Source of the DNA: Clostridiales bacterium
GTDB taxonomy: Bacteria; Bacillota; Clostridia; TANB77; CAG-508
NCBI GenBank assembly: GCA_019417465.1
Contig: DXVF01000001.1
Span: 90,196 to 154,195 of the forward strand
Direction: 5' to 3'
DNA: 64,000 bases
The notes below the pieces were generated by a model. That model worked only from the letters and a program-made list of their open reading frames with translations. It made no database searches and had not been told where the DNA came from. Below, one piece after another: positions 33,349 to 42,437 of this stretch. A program made the position numbers and the translations under genes. The first letter of the stretch is position 1; each line of letters starts with the position of its first letter.

Positions 33349-35094
33349 TTAAGCTAAAAAACTATGTTCAGATTTTGTTGATTGCTGATTATAAAATTCA
33401 CTATATATACCTTTATTTCTAATAAGTTCTTCATGTGTACCTCTTTCTACAATCCTTCCATTATCTAGTACAATAATTATATCACTATATTTAACATCAG
33501 ATACTTTATTTGAAATAATAATACATGTCTTTTCATCTGATAGCTCTTTAATATTTTCTATTAATTTTTCTGAAGTACGATTATCTAAAGCAGAAAGAGT
33601 ATCATCAAAAATTAATATACTGCTATCTTTTAAGAATGCTCTCGAAATTGCCACTCTTTGTTTTTGTCCTCCAGATAAGTCTCCTCCTCTTTCTCCAATT
33701 ACAGTATTTATTCCTTTTGGCATCATTTTAATATCGTCATAAACAATAGCTTTTTTCGTGCTTTCTTTAATCTCATCTTCGTCATATTCTTCTTTAAAAA
33801 GACTAATATTATCTTTTAATGTAGATGAAAATAAGAAACCATCTTGTGTTATATAGCAAATATTATTTCTAAGCATTCTAATTGGAATTTCATTTATATC
33901 TTTACCATCTATTAATATAGTTCCATTTGGTACGCTATATAATTTTTCAAGTAGATTCATTAGAGTAGTTTTTCCACTTCCTATAGTTCCTATTATTCCT
34001 AGAGTTTCCCCTTTATTTATTTCTATATTTATATTTTTTAATGCTCTATCGATAATTCCTGGATAATTAAAATTTAAATTTTTAATTATAATATGTCCTT
34101 CTAATTTTTCCTTTGTTAAACTACCTTTTTCGTTAATTCTTTCTGGTTCTAAATCATAAATCTTTTCTAATCTTTTATAAGAAATTTGTGCTCTTTTAAA
34201 TCTAGAAACTAATTGTGGAATCCAAGAAACAGGTCCAACAAATAATACTATATAACCATTAAATGTTACTAAATCTCCTACTGTTATTGTCCCATCTAGA
34301 ACTAATTTTGATCCATACAGTAAAGCAATTGCATAACATAATCCGAAACAAACATTTAAAGTTAGTTTTAGTAAATTAGAAAATATATCTACTGTATTAT
34401 TACTTTGATAAACTCTTCTATTTTTCTTAATAAACTCTTTTATTTGTTCATTTTCACATGAATATGCTTTTGTAGTTCTTATACTATCTGTACTTTCTTG
34501 TATATATTCAGACATGTTTGTAAACATCTCTTGTGATTTTTTAAAACTTTTTTCTACATATTTTTTTATCTTTACAACTGAATATGCTCCTATAAAGATT
34601 GGTAGCATTACTGCTAGTGATAAATATAAATTAACACTTTGAGCCATCTGAAAAAATGCAATAATAAATGTAAAAGCAATTCTTACTCCATGAGATAAAA
34701 TTCTATATACAGTATTTCTAATCTCATTTGTATCTTTTACAAAGTAAGACATGATTTCTCCATTTTTAATATTTTGTATATCTTTTAGTTTTAGTCTCAT
34801 AAATCTTTTAAATAGATTTATTTTAATATCTCTCTCAACTCCTCTATTAATATAAATTTCAAGATATTTCCATATAACTCTTACAACTAGTAAAACAATA
34901 CATACTACCAATAAGAAATATGTACTGCTTAAAATACTTTGTTTATTAGTATCTAAATCATATAACATATCAACAATATTCCCAATAATTTTAGGTGGAT
35001 ATGTTAATAAGTATATATTAGCCCCCAATAATATAACTTGTATTAATATTCTCCATTTATAATTCTTTAGTGAATCTATTATAACTTTTTTCAT
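33349..35094 (-). CDS. ABC exporter half-transporter, first subunit (degenerate site)
   Basis: A 581-aa half-transporter with an N-terminal six-segment membrane domain. Its ATPase domain has Walker A GTIGSGKTTLMNL and a canonical signature DLSGGQKQRVAISRA. The Walker B segment is ILIFDDTLSALD, with Asp in place of the catalytic Glu. That loss of Glu is a hallmark of the degenerate site in heterodimeric exporters such as YheI/TM287. I use ATG 35094 after AGGAAGAA rather than the GTG at 35100. It is translated first, with the partner downstream. Confidence 0.9.
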   Translation of the reverse strand: MKKVIIDSLKNYKWRILIQVILLGANIYLLTYPPKIIGNIVDMLYDLDTNKQSILSSTYFLLVVCIVLLVVRVIWKYLEIYINRGVERDIKINLFKRFMRLKLKDIQNIKNGEIMSYFVKDTNEIRNTVYRILSHGVRIAFTFIIAFFQMAQSVNLYLSLAVMLPIFIGAYSVVKIKKYVEKSFKKSQEMFTNMSEYIQESTDSIRTTKAYSCENEQIKEFIKKNRRVYQSNNTVDIFSNLLKLTLNVCFGLCYAIALLYGSKLVLDGTITVGDLVTFNGYIVLFVGPVSWIPQLVSRFKRAQISYKRLEKIYDLEPERINEKGSLTKEKLEGHIIIKNLNFNYPGIIDRALKNINIEINKGETLGIIGTIGSGKTTLMNLLEKLYSVPNGTILIDGKDINEIPIRMLRNNICYITQDGFLFSSTLKDNISLFKEEYDEDEIKESTKKAIVYDDIKMMPKGINTVIGERGGDLSGGQKQRVAISRAFLKDSSILIFDDTLSALDNRTSEKLIENIKELSDEKTCIIISNKVSDVKYSDIIIVLDNGRIVERGTHEELIRNKGIYSEFYNQQSTKSEHSFLA

Positions 35095-35139
35095 AAACAC
35101 TTCTTCCTATGTATATTTTTTATTATTTTTGTAACTTTT

Positions 35140-35241
35140 CTATTTCATTATATATTGTTTCTGCATTATATCTAAATTTTGTTTTTCTTGTATTTGTCTT
35201 TGTATATTCATCAATCCTATTTCATCAAATTTAAACTTCAT
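35140..35241 (-). CDS. Possible 33-aa small protein upstream of the ABC exporter
   Basis: A short frame ATG 35241 to TAG, reading MKFKFDEIGLMNIQRQIQEK. It is a single predicted helix rich in Gln, Lys and Ile, 45 bases upstream of the exporter and on the same strand. Its ribosome binding site is weak. It could be a leader peptide or a chance frame; I only note it. Confidence 0.3.
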   Translation of the reverse strand: MKFKFDEIGLMNIQRQIQEKQNLDIMQKQYIMK

Positions 35242-35315
35242 CTTTATTTTCTACTTAACAAATTATTTTAATACAATTATAAAAAAAGATTTATTATTTG
35301 TCAAATTCACCTCAA

Positions 35316-35405
35316 GATCCAGTCAGTGACCCAGTCGGGGACGGAGAGTTTGGGTTCATTTCATGACCCAATTTCTCCGTCCCCGACTGGGTCACTGACT
35401 AGATC
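35316..35405. repeat. REP-like palindrome C (27-bp perfect arms)
   Basis: Arms 35321-35347 (AGTCAGTGACCCAGTCGGGG and on to ACGGAGA) and 35374-35400 are perfectly complementary, with a second inner stem (TTGGGTTCAT with ATGACCCAA). It is far richer in G+C than the surroundings and carries the GGGGACGGAG core also seen in palindrome B. Confidence 0.85.
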
Positions 35406-35431
35406 GCCAACTTGGTTAACGACTCCTCGAG

Positions 35432-36116
35432 TTAATCTATTGTCGTACTTGTTCTTCCAGTTCCAACTACATTTTCTTGCAAAGATCTCCATGTATTGCA
35501 CCCTATAATACCATCTGCAGAAAGGCCTCTACTTCTCTGATAGTTAATCACAGCTTCTCTAGTTCTACTTCCAAACACACCGGTCTAATCCACCTGTTCT
35601 ATACCCCAGTGTATTTAAATCATCTTGTGCAATTAGCACATATGCTCCTTTTGAACCTTGTGAAATTTGAGGATATCCTGCAAAACCTTGACATGCTGGA
35701 GTTCCTCTTCTTTTATCAAAATGTACCCATGTTGGAGTTAGGTATGCTGGTTCAACATAACTCCATACTCCAGAATTAATTGCACTATTTCTCAAAGCAT
35801 TTCTCTGGCTATTGCTTAACCTCTGACCCACATCGAAAGCAACTCCAGCATAATGTTGACTCTGACTACCATGACCACCCTCCCATGGTCTTTTAAAGGC
35901 ATATCCTACTGGAATTGGTGAACCAAATATATATCTTTGACTATTCCAAGCTTGCATTGCTCTTTTTTCTGTCCATAATGTTGGGCTATTACTTGACCCT
36001 CTAAATTCTTTTACTGTTAATGTTCTATTGGTAACATATGGCATAGCCTCTTGTTCTCCTCTATAGTATGTTTCCATACGATTTGTATCATTATTATATA
36101 CAATTATTTTCGCCAT
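35432..36116 (-). CDS. M15-type peptidoglycan peptidase with peptidoglycan-binding domain, one +1 frameshift
   Basis: A 227-aa protein with an M15/VanY-like peptidase domain: the zinc motif SQHYAGVAFDVGQ near residue 91 and the second ligand motif TPTWVHFDKRRG near residue 135. A PG_binding_1 domain follows, starting SQGSKGAYVLIAQDDLNTLGY. The first frame ends shortly after GGLD. At CGG (35580-35582), after GAC, a +1 shift onto GGT gives DGVFGSRTREAVINYQRSRG and the rest of the binding domain. No signal peptide is visible, and the start is ATG 36116 after GGAGG. This resembles endolysin- or spore-type peptidases released without secretion. Confidence 0.85.
35580..35582 (-). other. +1 frameshift site CGG in the M15-type peptidase gene
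   Basis: Context GAC CGG T; skipping C gives GGT in the conserved DGxFG motif of PG_binding_1 domains. Confidence 0.92.
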
Positions 36117-36290
36117 AAAAAAACCTCCATATTATATCTTTTATAAATATAATATGAAAGTTTATATATTTTGTGATTTTATGCTATCTAATAAACATTT
36201 ATACAAATACTTTTTTATAACTTTACCATTAAGTATTGCTATTTTTGTGTATTTAAATATCTACAATTTAAACTCTTCTTATTTATATAT

Positions 36291-36992
36291 TTATACTTGT
36301 CTTGCTTTTACTACTAATCTCTGTTTTCCATAATTTGTACAAGTAATTAAAGTAACTTCTTTATTTCCGTTTGTTAACTGACTAGTACATGATACATCAT
36401 CTGGTTCTACTACATATTTATTATAAACAGTATATTTAACAGTTTTTCCTGAGTTATCTGTTAGTTCAACAATATCTCCATTTTTTATTTCTGATAACTT
36501 TCCAAACATTTTTTTATTTTTATAATTATGTCCTACTATACAATAGTTTCCTACTTCATTTGGCGATGGTCCCCAAAATTTATTTAATGAAATTTTTAAT
36601 AACTCTTCTGATGTTTCTGATAATACTGGATAATTTATTCCAAGTGATGGTATATTTAAAACTGCTTCTGTAGTATAAGATTGTCCAGATTGTGTAACAT
36701 ATTTATTTTCATTATTTTGTTTTTCTATTATTACATCTTGCTCTTGATCATCTTCTTCTAGTGCAACTCTTAAAATGCCATCATCTTCATTTATTATAGT
36801 ATCATCAATTCCTGCTAATATCTCTTGTGATACTTCTTCACTTTTATTTCTATCATATTCTGCATATATGTAATAAGATGATAGCATAAATACACATATA
36901 ATAGATATAAAGAAAGCAAATTGATATATCTTTTTTTTCTTTTTTAATTCTGGTGTTACATATAATTTTTCCGTTATAAGAATTTGATTCAT
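36291..36992 (-). CDS. Sortase
   Basis: A membrane-anchored transpeptidase that cleaves a sorting motif and attaches surface proteins to the wall. The 233-aa product has a membrane anchor at about residues 20-42, NIPSLGINYPVL near 125, the catalytic His in CIVGHNYKN, the catalytic Cys in EVTLITCTNYG and the Arg in KQRLVVKA near the C-terminus. I use the ATG at 36992 after GGAGG; an in-frame ATG 12 bases upstream lies within that box. The short, simple catalytic domain suggests a class D/E-like Gram-positive sortase. Giant surface protein at the right of the window could be served by a different attachment mode. Confidence 0.88.
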   Translation of the reverse strand: MNQILITEKLYVTPELKKKKKIYQFAFFISIICVFMLSSYYIYAEYDRNKSEEVSQEILAGIDDTIINEDDGILRVALEEDDQEQDVIIEKQNNENKYVTQSGQSYTTEAVLNIPSLGINYPVLSETSEELLKISLNKFWGPSPNEVGNYCIVGHNYKNKKMFGKLSEIKNGDIVELTDNSGKTVKYTVYNKYVVEPDDVSCTSQLTNGNKEVTLITCTNYGKQRLVVKARQV

Positions 36993-37196
36993 ATTTTCCT
37001 CCATTATTTTGTATACTATTAATTATATTATATCATTTACTCATTTTTTTTTAAATACTTTTTTTGATTTTATTTTATTTTTATTATGTGTCTTTTTATT
37101 TATCCAAAACCAGTAATTTAATTTTACCATTTATAATTTTATTTCATTTTGTTACTGTTTAATTGTACATAGCTTATAATACGTGGAAAGGTTAAA

Positions 37197-38076
37197 TTAT
37201 TTAATAGTATCTATCTTTGCAATATAATTGGATAATCTTCCAAAATCTTGAATTGTTAATACTTCCCCTCTTACATTCTCATCTATACCAAGATCCTGTA
37301 AAATCTTTTTTGCTATTTCTTTATTTTTAATTATATTAGCATTCACAAGTGCATTTATTAATGTCTTTCTTCTCTGCATAAAACTGCATTTTATAATATT
37401 AAAAAATAATTCTTCATTTTCTACATTAACTATAGGTTGCTTTCTAACTTTTAATCTAATAACTTCAGAATCTACATTAGGCACTGGTATAAACTTTGTT
37501 CTATCAACAATTCTTATGCTTTCAGCATCTGAATAATAGTTAACACCGTAAGTAATCGCTCCTGATAGTTTACTACCTGGCATGGCTATTATTCTATCTG
37601 CCACTTCTTCTTGTATCATTACTGTTATTGTTTGTATATTAAGCCTATCTTCTAATAATTTCATCATTATTGGAGTAGTAATATAATAAGGTAAATTTGC
37701 AACTATTTTCACGTTTTTTATGTGATCTGATTTGTTTTTTTCCTCTCCGAATTAGTTTATTTAAATTTACCTTTAGTACATCCTCGTTTATTATTTGAAA
37801 ATTATCATATAAATGAAATCTATCATCTAAAATTTGTATCATTCTTGTATCTAATTCAATTGCAATAACCTTATAGGCTTTTTCTAATAATTCCTTTGTT
37901 AAAGTTCCAAGACCTGGCCCTATTTCTATAACTAAATCATTTTTAGTTATTTCTGATGCAAGTACAATGTCTTCTATAACTTCATTATCTATCAAAAAAT
38001 TTTGTCCTAAACTTTTATTTGCAGTAATATCATATTTTTTCATAAGAAACCTAGTTTCATCATATATATTATTCAT
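37197..38076 (-). CDS. rsmA: 16S rRNA dimethyladenosine transferase RsmA (KsgA), one +1 frameshift
   Basis: RsmA dimethylates A1518 and A1519 of 16S rRNA. It starts at ATG 38076, with MKKYDITANKSLGQNFLID early, then EIGPGLGTLTKELL. At CGG (37747-37749), after ATT, a +1 shift onto GGA joins LIGEEKNK to IVANLPYYITTPIMM, the catalytic NLPY motif. It continues through ISGPIVN-like segments to RRKTLINALVN and the stop at 37197. The joined product is 292 aa, as usual for the family. The SAM site and the catalytic NLPY are on opposite sides of the shift, so function demands it. Confidence 0.95.
37747..37749 (-). other. +1 frameshift site CGG in rsmA
   Basis: Context ATT CGG A; skipping C gives GGA (Gly) between the SAM-binding half and the NLPY motif. 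Confidence 0.92.
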
Positions 38077-38248
38077 TTACTTCACCTTACTTAATTTTAT
38101 TATATACATTATATTTTAACTTTTAAATTTTTACAAGTGTCAGTGTATATCTATTACTATATATTAACACTTTTTAAGTTTTAATATTGATTTTTATTAT
38201 TAATTCATATAAAATATCACTATCAAAAGAAAAAAGTTGGTGAATTAT

Positions 38249-40484
38249 TTGAATACAAAAAATATAGATAATAAAAATAAAAGTAAAAAAGATAATACAA
38301 CTATAAAATACAAACGTTTTTTCATAATTGTTATAGTGCTATTTTGTTTATTAATTCTAAGAATTGGATACTTGCAATTTATAAAATCATCATATTTAAA
38401 AGAAATGGCTTATAAACAATTAGTAACAAATAGAATTATTAGTACTAAGAGAGGAACAATTTACGATTCTTCTGGTAAGCCACTTGCCCTTAGTGCAAGT
38501 GTAGATACTGTATCAATTAATCCTAGCAAAATACAGGTTAATGATGATGAAGAAAAAACCATCCAATTGAAAGAAACAGTTGCTAAAGGCTTATCAGATA
38601 TTTTTAGCTTAGATTATGAAGAAACTTTAAAAAAAGTAAATAGTCAATCTTCAGTAGAAACAATTGCAAAAAAAGTAGAAGAAGATAAAATAACTGAGCT
38701 AAAAAACTGGATGGAAGAAAATGATATTTCTATTGGTATTAATATAGATTCTGATACCAAAAGATATTATCCATATGATAATTTAGCATCTAATTTAATT
38801 GGTTTTTGTGGAAGTGATAATCAAGGACTAGAAGGATTAGAATATTACTGGGATAGTGTTTTAACTGGTACACCTGGAAAGATAGTAACAACTAAAGATG
38901 CAGCTCAGTCTATAATTCCAGATAAAAATGAACAATATATTCCTGCTGAAAATGGAAGTAACCTAACTCTTACTATAGATTTAAATATACAATTGATAGC
39001 TGAAAAATATTTAAAACAAGCTGTTATAGAAAATGATTGTGAACGCGGTGGAAACATTATAATTATGGATCCTACTAATGGAGATATTTTAGCAATGGCT
39101 ACATATCCAGACTATAATTTAAATACACCATTTTCTCCAAATGATTCTTTAAAAACTACTTGGGATTCGCTTTCTGCCTCAGCACAAAGCACTGCTTTGC
39201 AAAAAATGTGGAGAAACAAGTCAGTATCTGATGCATATGAACCTGGTTCTGTTTTTAAAGTTATAACAGCATCTGCTGCATTAGAAGAAGGAATAGTAGA
39301 AACAGATACTCCAAACGATTTTTCTTGTACTGGTTATGAAACTGTTGCTGAACACAAGATACATTGTACAAGTACTTCTGGACATGGTAAACAAACATTA
39401 AGACAAGCAATCCAAAATTCTTGTAATCCTGCTCTTATTCAACTTGGTAAAAGGCTAGGTGCAGATAGTCTATATAAATATATGGATGCATTCCGGACTA
39501 TTTAATAAAACCAATATTGATACTTCTGGTGAAGTAACAGGTATATATTTTAGTAATGTTGGTCCTGTTGAACTTGCAACAGAATCTTTTGGACAAAGAT
39601 TTACTGTTACTCCAATTCAAATGATAACAGCAGTATCTGCAATAGCAAATGATGGAGTATTAATGAAACCTAGAATTGTTAAACAAATCGAAAATCCAGA
39701 TACAAATACAATAACTACTATAGATCCAGTTTCTGTAAGACAAGTCATTTCTAAAGAAACTGCTAAGGAAATGACAAATATTATGGAATCTGTTGTTACA
39801 GATGGTGGTGGAAAGTTCGGTCAAGTAAAAGGTTATTCTATTGGTGGAAAAACAGGTACCTCTGAGCCATCTCCTGGAAAAGAAGATGATGGATATGTTT
39901 CATCATTTGTTGCTATAGCTCCAGTTGAAAATACAAAAGTTGTTGTTTTACTAACACTTTACGATCCTCAAGGATCTAATTATTATGGTGGAAAAATAGC
40001 TGCCCCTGTAGTATCTCAAGTATTATCTGAAGTATTACCATATCTAGGTATTCCTTCAAATAACGACGAAACAGATCAAAGCGGTTCTAATGATTCAAAT
40101 ATAACTTTACCTGATATAAGAAATAAAACTGTATCTGAAGCAAAAAAAATATTAGAAAATGCAGGCTTAAAATGTAGTGTTTCAGGTAGTTCAGATTCAC
40201 TTGTATCTGATCAAATGCCTAAACCAGGAACCTCATTAAAATCTGGATCTATTGTTAAATTATATAGCAAAGGTAATGAAGCCAGAGTATCTTCTACTGT
40301 TCCAGATTTAAAAGGTATGTCTTTATCACAAGCGACTAATGCTTTACAATCAAAAAATCTAAATATAAACGCAACTGGTTCTGGAAAAGTAATCTCTCAG
40401 GATCCTATTGCAGGTAAATCTGTAGAAGAAGGAACTGTAATTAATGTAACACTTCAAGAAGATATTAGTAGCAGTGCACATTAA
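38249..40484 (+). CDS. Class B penicillin-binding protein with two PASTA domains (SpoVD/FtsI-like), one +1 frameshift
   Basis: A peptidoglycan transpeptidase. A membrane anchor lies at about residues 25-45, then the dimerisation domain (KRGTIYDSSGKPLA). The transpeptidase motifs are SVFK (in AYEPGSVFKVITAS), SCN and KTGTS (in GGKTGTSEPS). The first frame ends near 39505. At CGG (39494-39496), after TTC, a +1 shift onto GGA gives MDAFGLFNKTNIDTSGE. KTGTS lies after the shift, so activity depends on it. Two C-terminal PASTA domains start ITLPDIRNKTVSEA and STVPDLKGMSLSQA. The likely start is TTG 38249 after GGTGA; TTG 38237 is also in frame. SpoVD is a plausible assignment but FtsI cannot be excluded. 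Confidence 0.9.
39494..39496 (+). other. +1 frameshift site CGG in the PBP gene
   Basis: Context TTC CGG A; skipping C gives GGA (Gly). The zero frame stops two codons later, before the KTG motif. Confidence 0.92.
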
Positions 40485-40569
40485 TGAAAATATCGGAAAA
40501 ACAATTTTTTGCACATTTGAGCTAAAATATGTGCAAAATAAAACAAGCCTTATATTATTGGGATAATAC

Positions 40570-40603
40570 AACAAAAAACAGTAATTGATTTACTGTTTTT
40601 TGT
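40570..40603. terminator. Bidirectional terminator after the PBP gene
   Basis: ACAAAAAACAGTAA pairs with TTTACTGTTTTTTGT across a short loop in the convergent gap between the PBP and adaptor genes. The rest of the 240-base gap has no gene. Confidence 0.85.
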
Positions 40604-40728
40604 TATATCACTATAATATCTATTATAGTTCTTGTTAATTATAACTTTATAATTTCATCTGTCACAAGATAATATATTTTTATTCTAAAATATATTTTTG
40701 ACGTTTTAGTTTAAACTCTTTATATACA

Positions 40729-41391
40729 TTATCCTACATTATTATTAATCGTAACTTCTGCTGTCATTCCTATTTTTACTTCACCATCATTTTCAAATTC
40801 TACTGTAACAGTAAATTTTCCACCATCTGCTGTGCTACTTATCTTTGTAACCACTCCATCTAATACTTTGTCTTCATAAGCTGAAATTTCAACACTTGCT
40901 TCCTGCCCTAAACTTATATTATCAATTTTTGTTTCATCAACTTTAAACTCAACCATTAAAGTATTATTTGAAGATATTTGCACATAATGGTCATTTGTAC
41001 ATTTGGCTTCTTTATCTGGAATATTTATTTCTGTTATTACACAATCATAAGGAGCTGTTAAATATGTTCCATTAGTATATTTTAATATATTTTCTCCAGC
41101 CTTAATTAACTGATTAGTCTGTACATAACTTTCCTCTAAATAATATGTTGCATGCAATTCTAATTTTTCTGTTATGCTAGAACTTACTTCACTTGTAGAA
41201 CTAATTGTTACAGTAGCAGTTTTATTATTTGTCCCATTTGCTTCTGAATCACTATTAATTCTACTTGTATCAATTTGCATATTATTAGATATTCCATTAC
41301 TATCATTCTTAAAATAGAAATAGCACATAATAATTAGAATAATAGCTAATACAAATATAATTAGTATTCTTAAATCAATCTTTTTTTTCAC
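40729..41391 (-). CDS. Membrane-fusion (HlyD/MacA-like) adaptor protein, short
   Basis: A 220-aa protein with an N-terminal anchor (residues about 7-26), then a beta-barrel or lipoyl-like core: ENILKYTNGTYLTAPYDCVITEI, VEFKVDETKIDNISLGQEASVEI and VTKISSTADGGKFTVTVEF, ending KIGMTAEVTIN. It shares long blocks with the larger adaptor at 44370-45368 (ILKYTNG-YLTAPYD, NISLGQE), so the two are paralogues. It lacks the C-terminal domain that MacA proteins use against the ABC permease. It lies downstream of the permease and the cadherin-like gene on the same strand. Confidence 0.82.
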   Translation of the reverse strand: MKKKIDLRILIIFVLAIILIIMCYFYFKNDSNGISNNMQIDTSRINSDSEANGTNNKTATVTISSTSEVSSSITEKLELHATYYLEESYVQTNQLIKAGENILKYTNGTYLTAPYDCVITEINIPDKEAKCTNDHYVQISSNNTLMVEFKVDETKIDNISLGQEASVEISAYEDKVLDGVVTKISSTADGGKFTVTVEFENDGEVKIGMTAEVTINNNVG

Positions 41392-41413
41392 TTTAATTTC
41401 CTTTCCTGAAATT

Positions 41414-42424
41414 TTAATTTTTAGTTACATATATTCGGTAATTTCTTACATTTCCATTTTCTGCTGTTACAGAAATTAGAATTTTATTTGTTCCTTCGCT
41501 TAAATTTTCATTTCCATAGATACATACTACCGCAGAATCTTCAGCTTGATTTGCTACTATATCTAATGAATCTACATCATTTTCTACTGTTACAAAATAT
41601 GTTGAATTATCCTTTGTAAACTCTTTATTTAATGTATAACCACTAACATAAAGCTCATTTAAATAATTGTTATCTGAACCATTATAAGTAACTGTAGTCT
41701 CTGTTTTCTGACTACTAATTGTAGTTACACTCTTACTTACAAGTTGTAAACTAGAATCATTATTATTACTTTGCGTTAATGACTTTGCAGTAATATTTTG
41801 CTGATTTAATTCAATTTTCTTATTTTCTTCATTCTCATTTTTATTATTCTCATTTTGTATATCTTGCTCTTCCGTTTTATTGGTATTTTGTTCCTCTTTT
41901 TCTTCTACAATTTTCACTTCTATTTGTAGACTTTTACTTTCTGGTTCTGACTCTTCTTTATCATTTTCTATTAATTCATCATCTTTTGTTTCTTCACTTT
42001 CCATATTTGTTACTACTGCTATAAATTTAATTGTATCATTTACTTCTAATTTCTCAGGAATCTGATAATATAAGGTTATTGTATCTAGATTAGTAGTTTC
42101 TTTATTAATTTCAATAGCAATTTCGTTACTGCTTTTTTCTACTTCTAAATCTTTACTATTATTTACTAATTCTTCACTTACTTCTACATCTTCTAAACTT
42201 TGGCTAGATTTTAGTTCAAATAAAAATTTATTATACTCAATTTCATCTAAATTTATTGTCATTTCAATTTTTTCATTTTTAGTAACTTCTAGACTTGAAA
42301 TTTCCAAAAATGATTTTTCATTTATATTTCCACCTATTTTTTCTATTGCATATGAATATGTAATAGGTATTATTAATGCTATTATTACTAATATACTAAA
42401 AATAACTCTAATATTTTTTCTCAT
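41414..42424 (-). CDS. Secreted protein with a cadherin-like beta-sandwich domain
   Basis: A 336-aa protein with an N-terminal signal sequence (residues about 4-25). The middle has a beta-rich domain, LEISSLEVTKNEKIEMTINL, then a low-complexity stretch of Glu, Asn and Lys, and at the C-terminus a Cadherin-like beta-sandwich domain (PF12733-type): LYVSGYTLNKEF, then ISVTAENGNVRNYRIYVTKN. The same domain is repeated many times in the giant protein at the right of the window. The start is ATG 42424, preceded by AGGAGGTGG; the upstream in-frame codons overlap the permease end. Its closeness to the efflux genes suggests that it is part of the same cell-surface unit. Confidence 0.8.
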   Translation of the reverse strand: MRKNIRVIFSILVIIALIIPITYSYAIEKIGGNINEKSFLEISSLEVTKNEKIEMTINLDEIEYNKFLFELKSSQSLEDVEVSEELVNNSKDLEVEKSSNEIAIEINKETTNLDTITLYYQIPEKLEVNDTIKFIAVVTNMESEETKDDELIENDKEESEPESKSLQIEVKIVEEKEEQNTNKTEEQDIQNENNKNENEENKKIELNQQNITAKSLTQSNNNDSSLQLVSKSVTTISSQKTETTVTYNGSDNNYLNELYVSGYTLNKEFTKDNSTYFVTVENDVDSLDIVANQAEDSAVVCIYGNENLSEGTNKILISVTAENGNVRNYRIYVTKN

Positions 42425-42437
42425 ATGATACCACCTC

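Noticed and set aside
35140..35241. 33-aa frame upstream of the ABC exporter as a confident gene
   Set aside because: Weak ribosome binding site and no recognisable family; listed only at low confidence.
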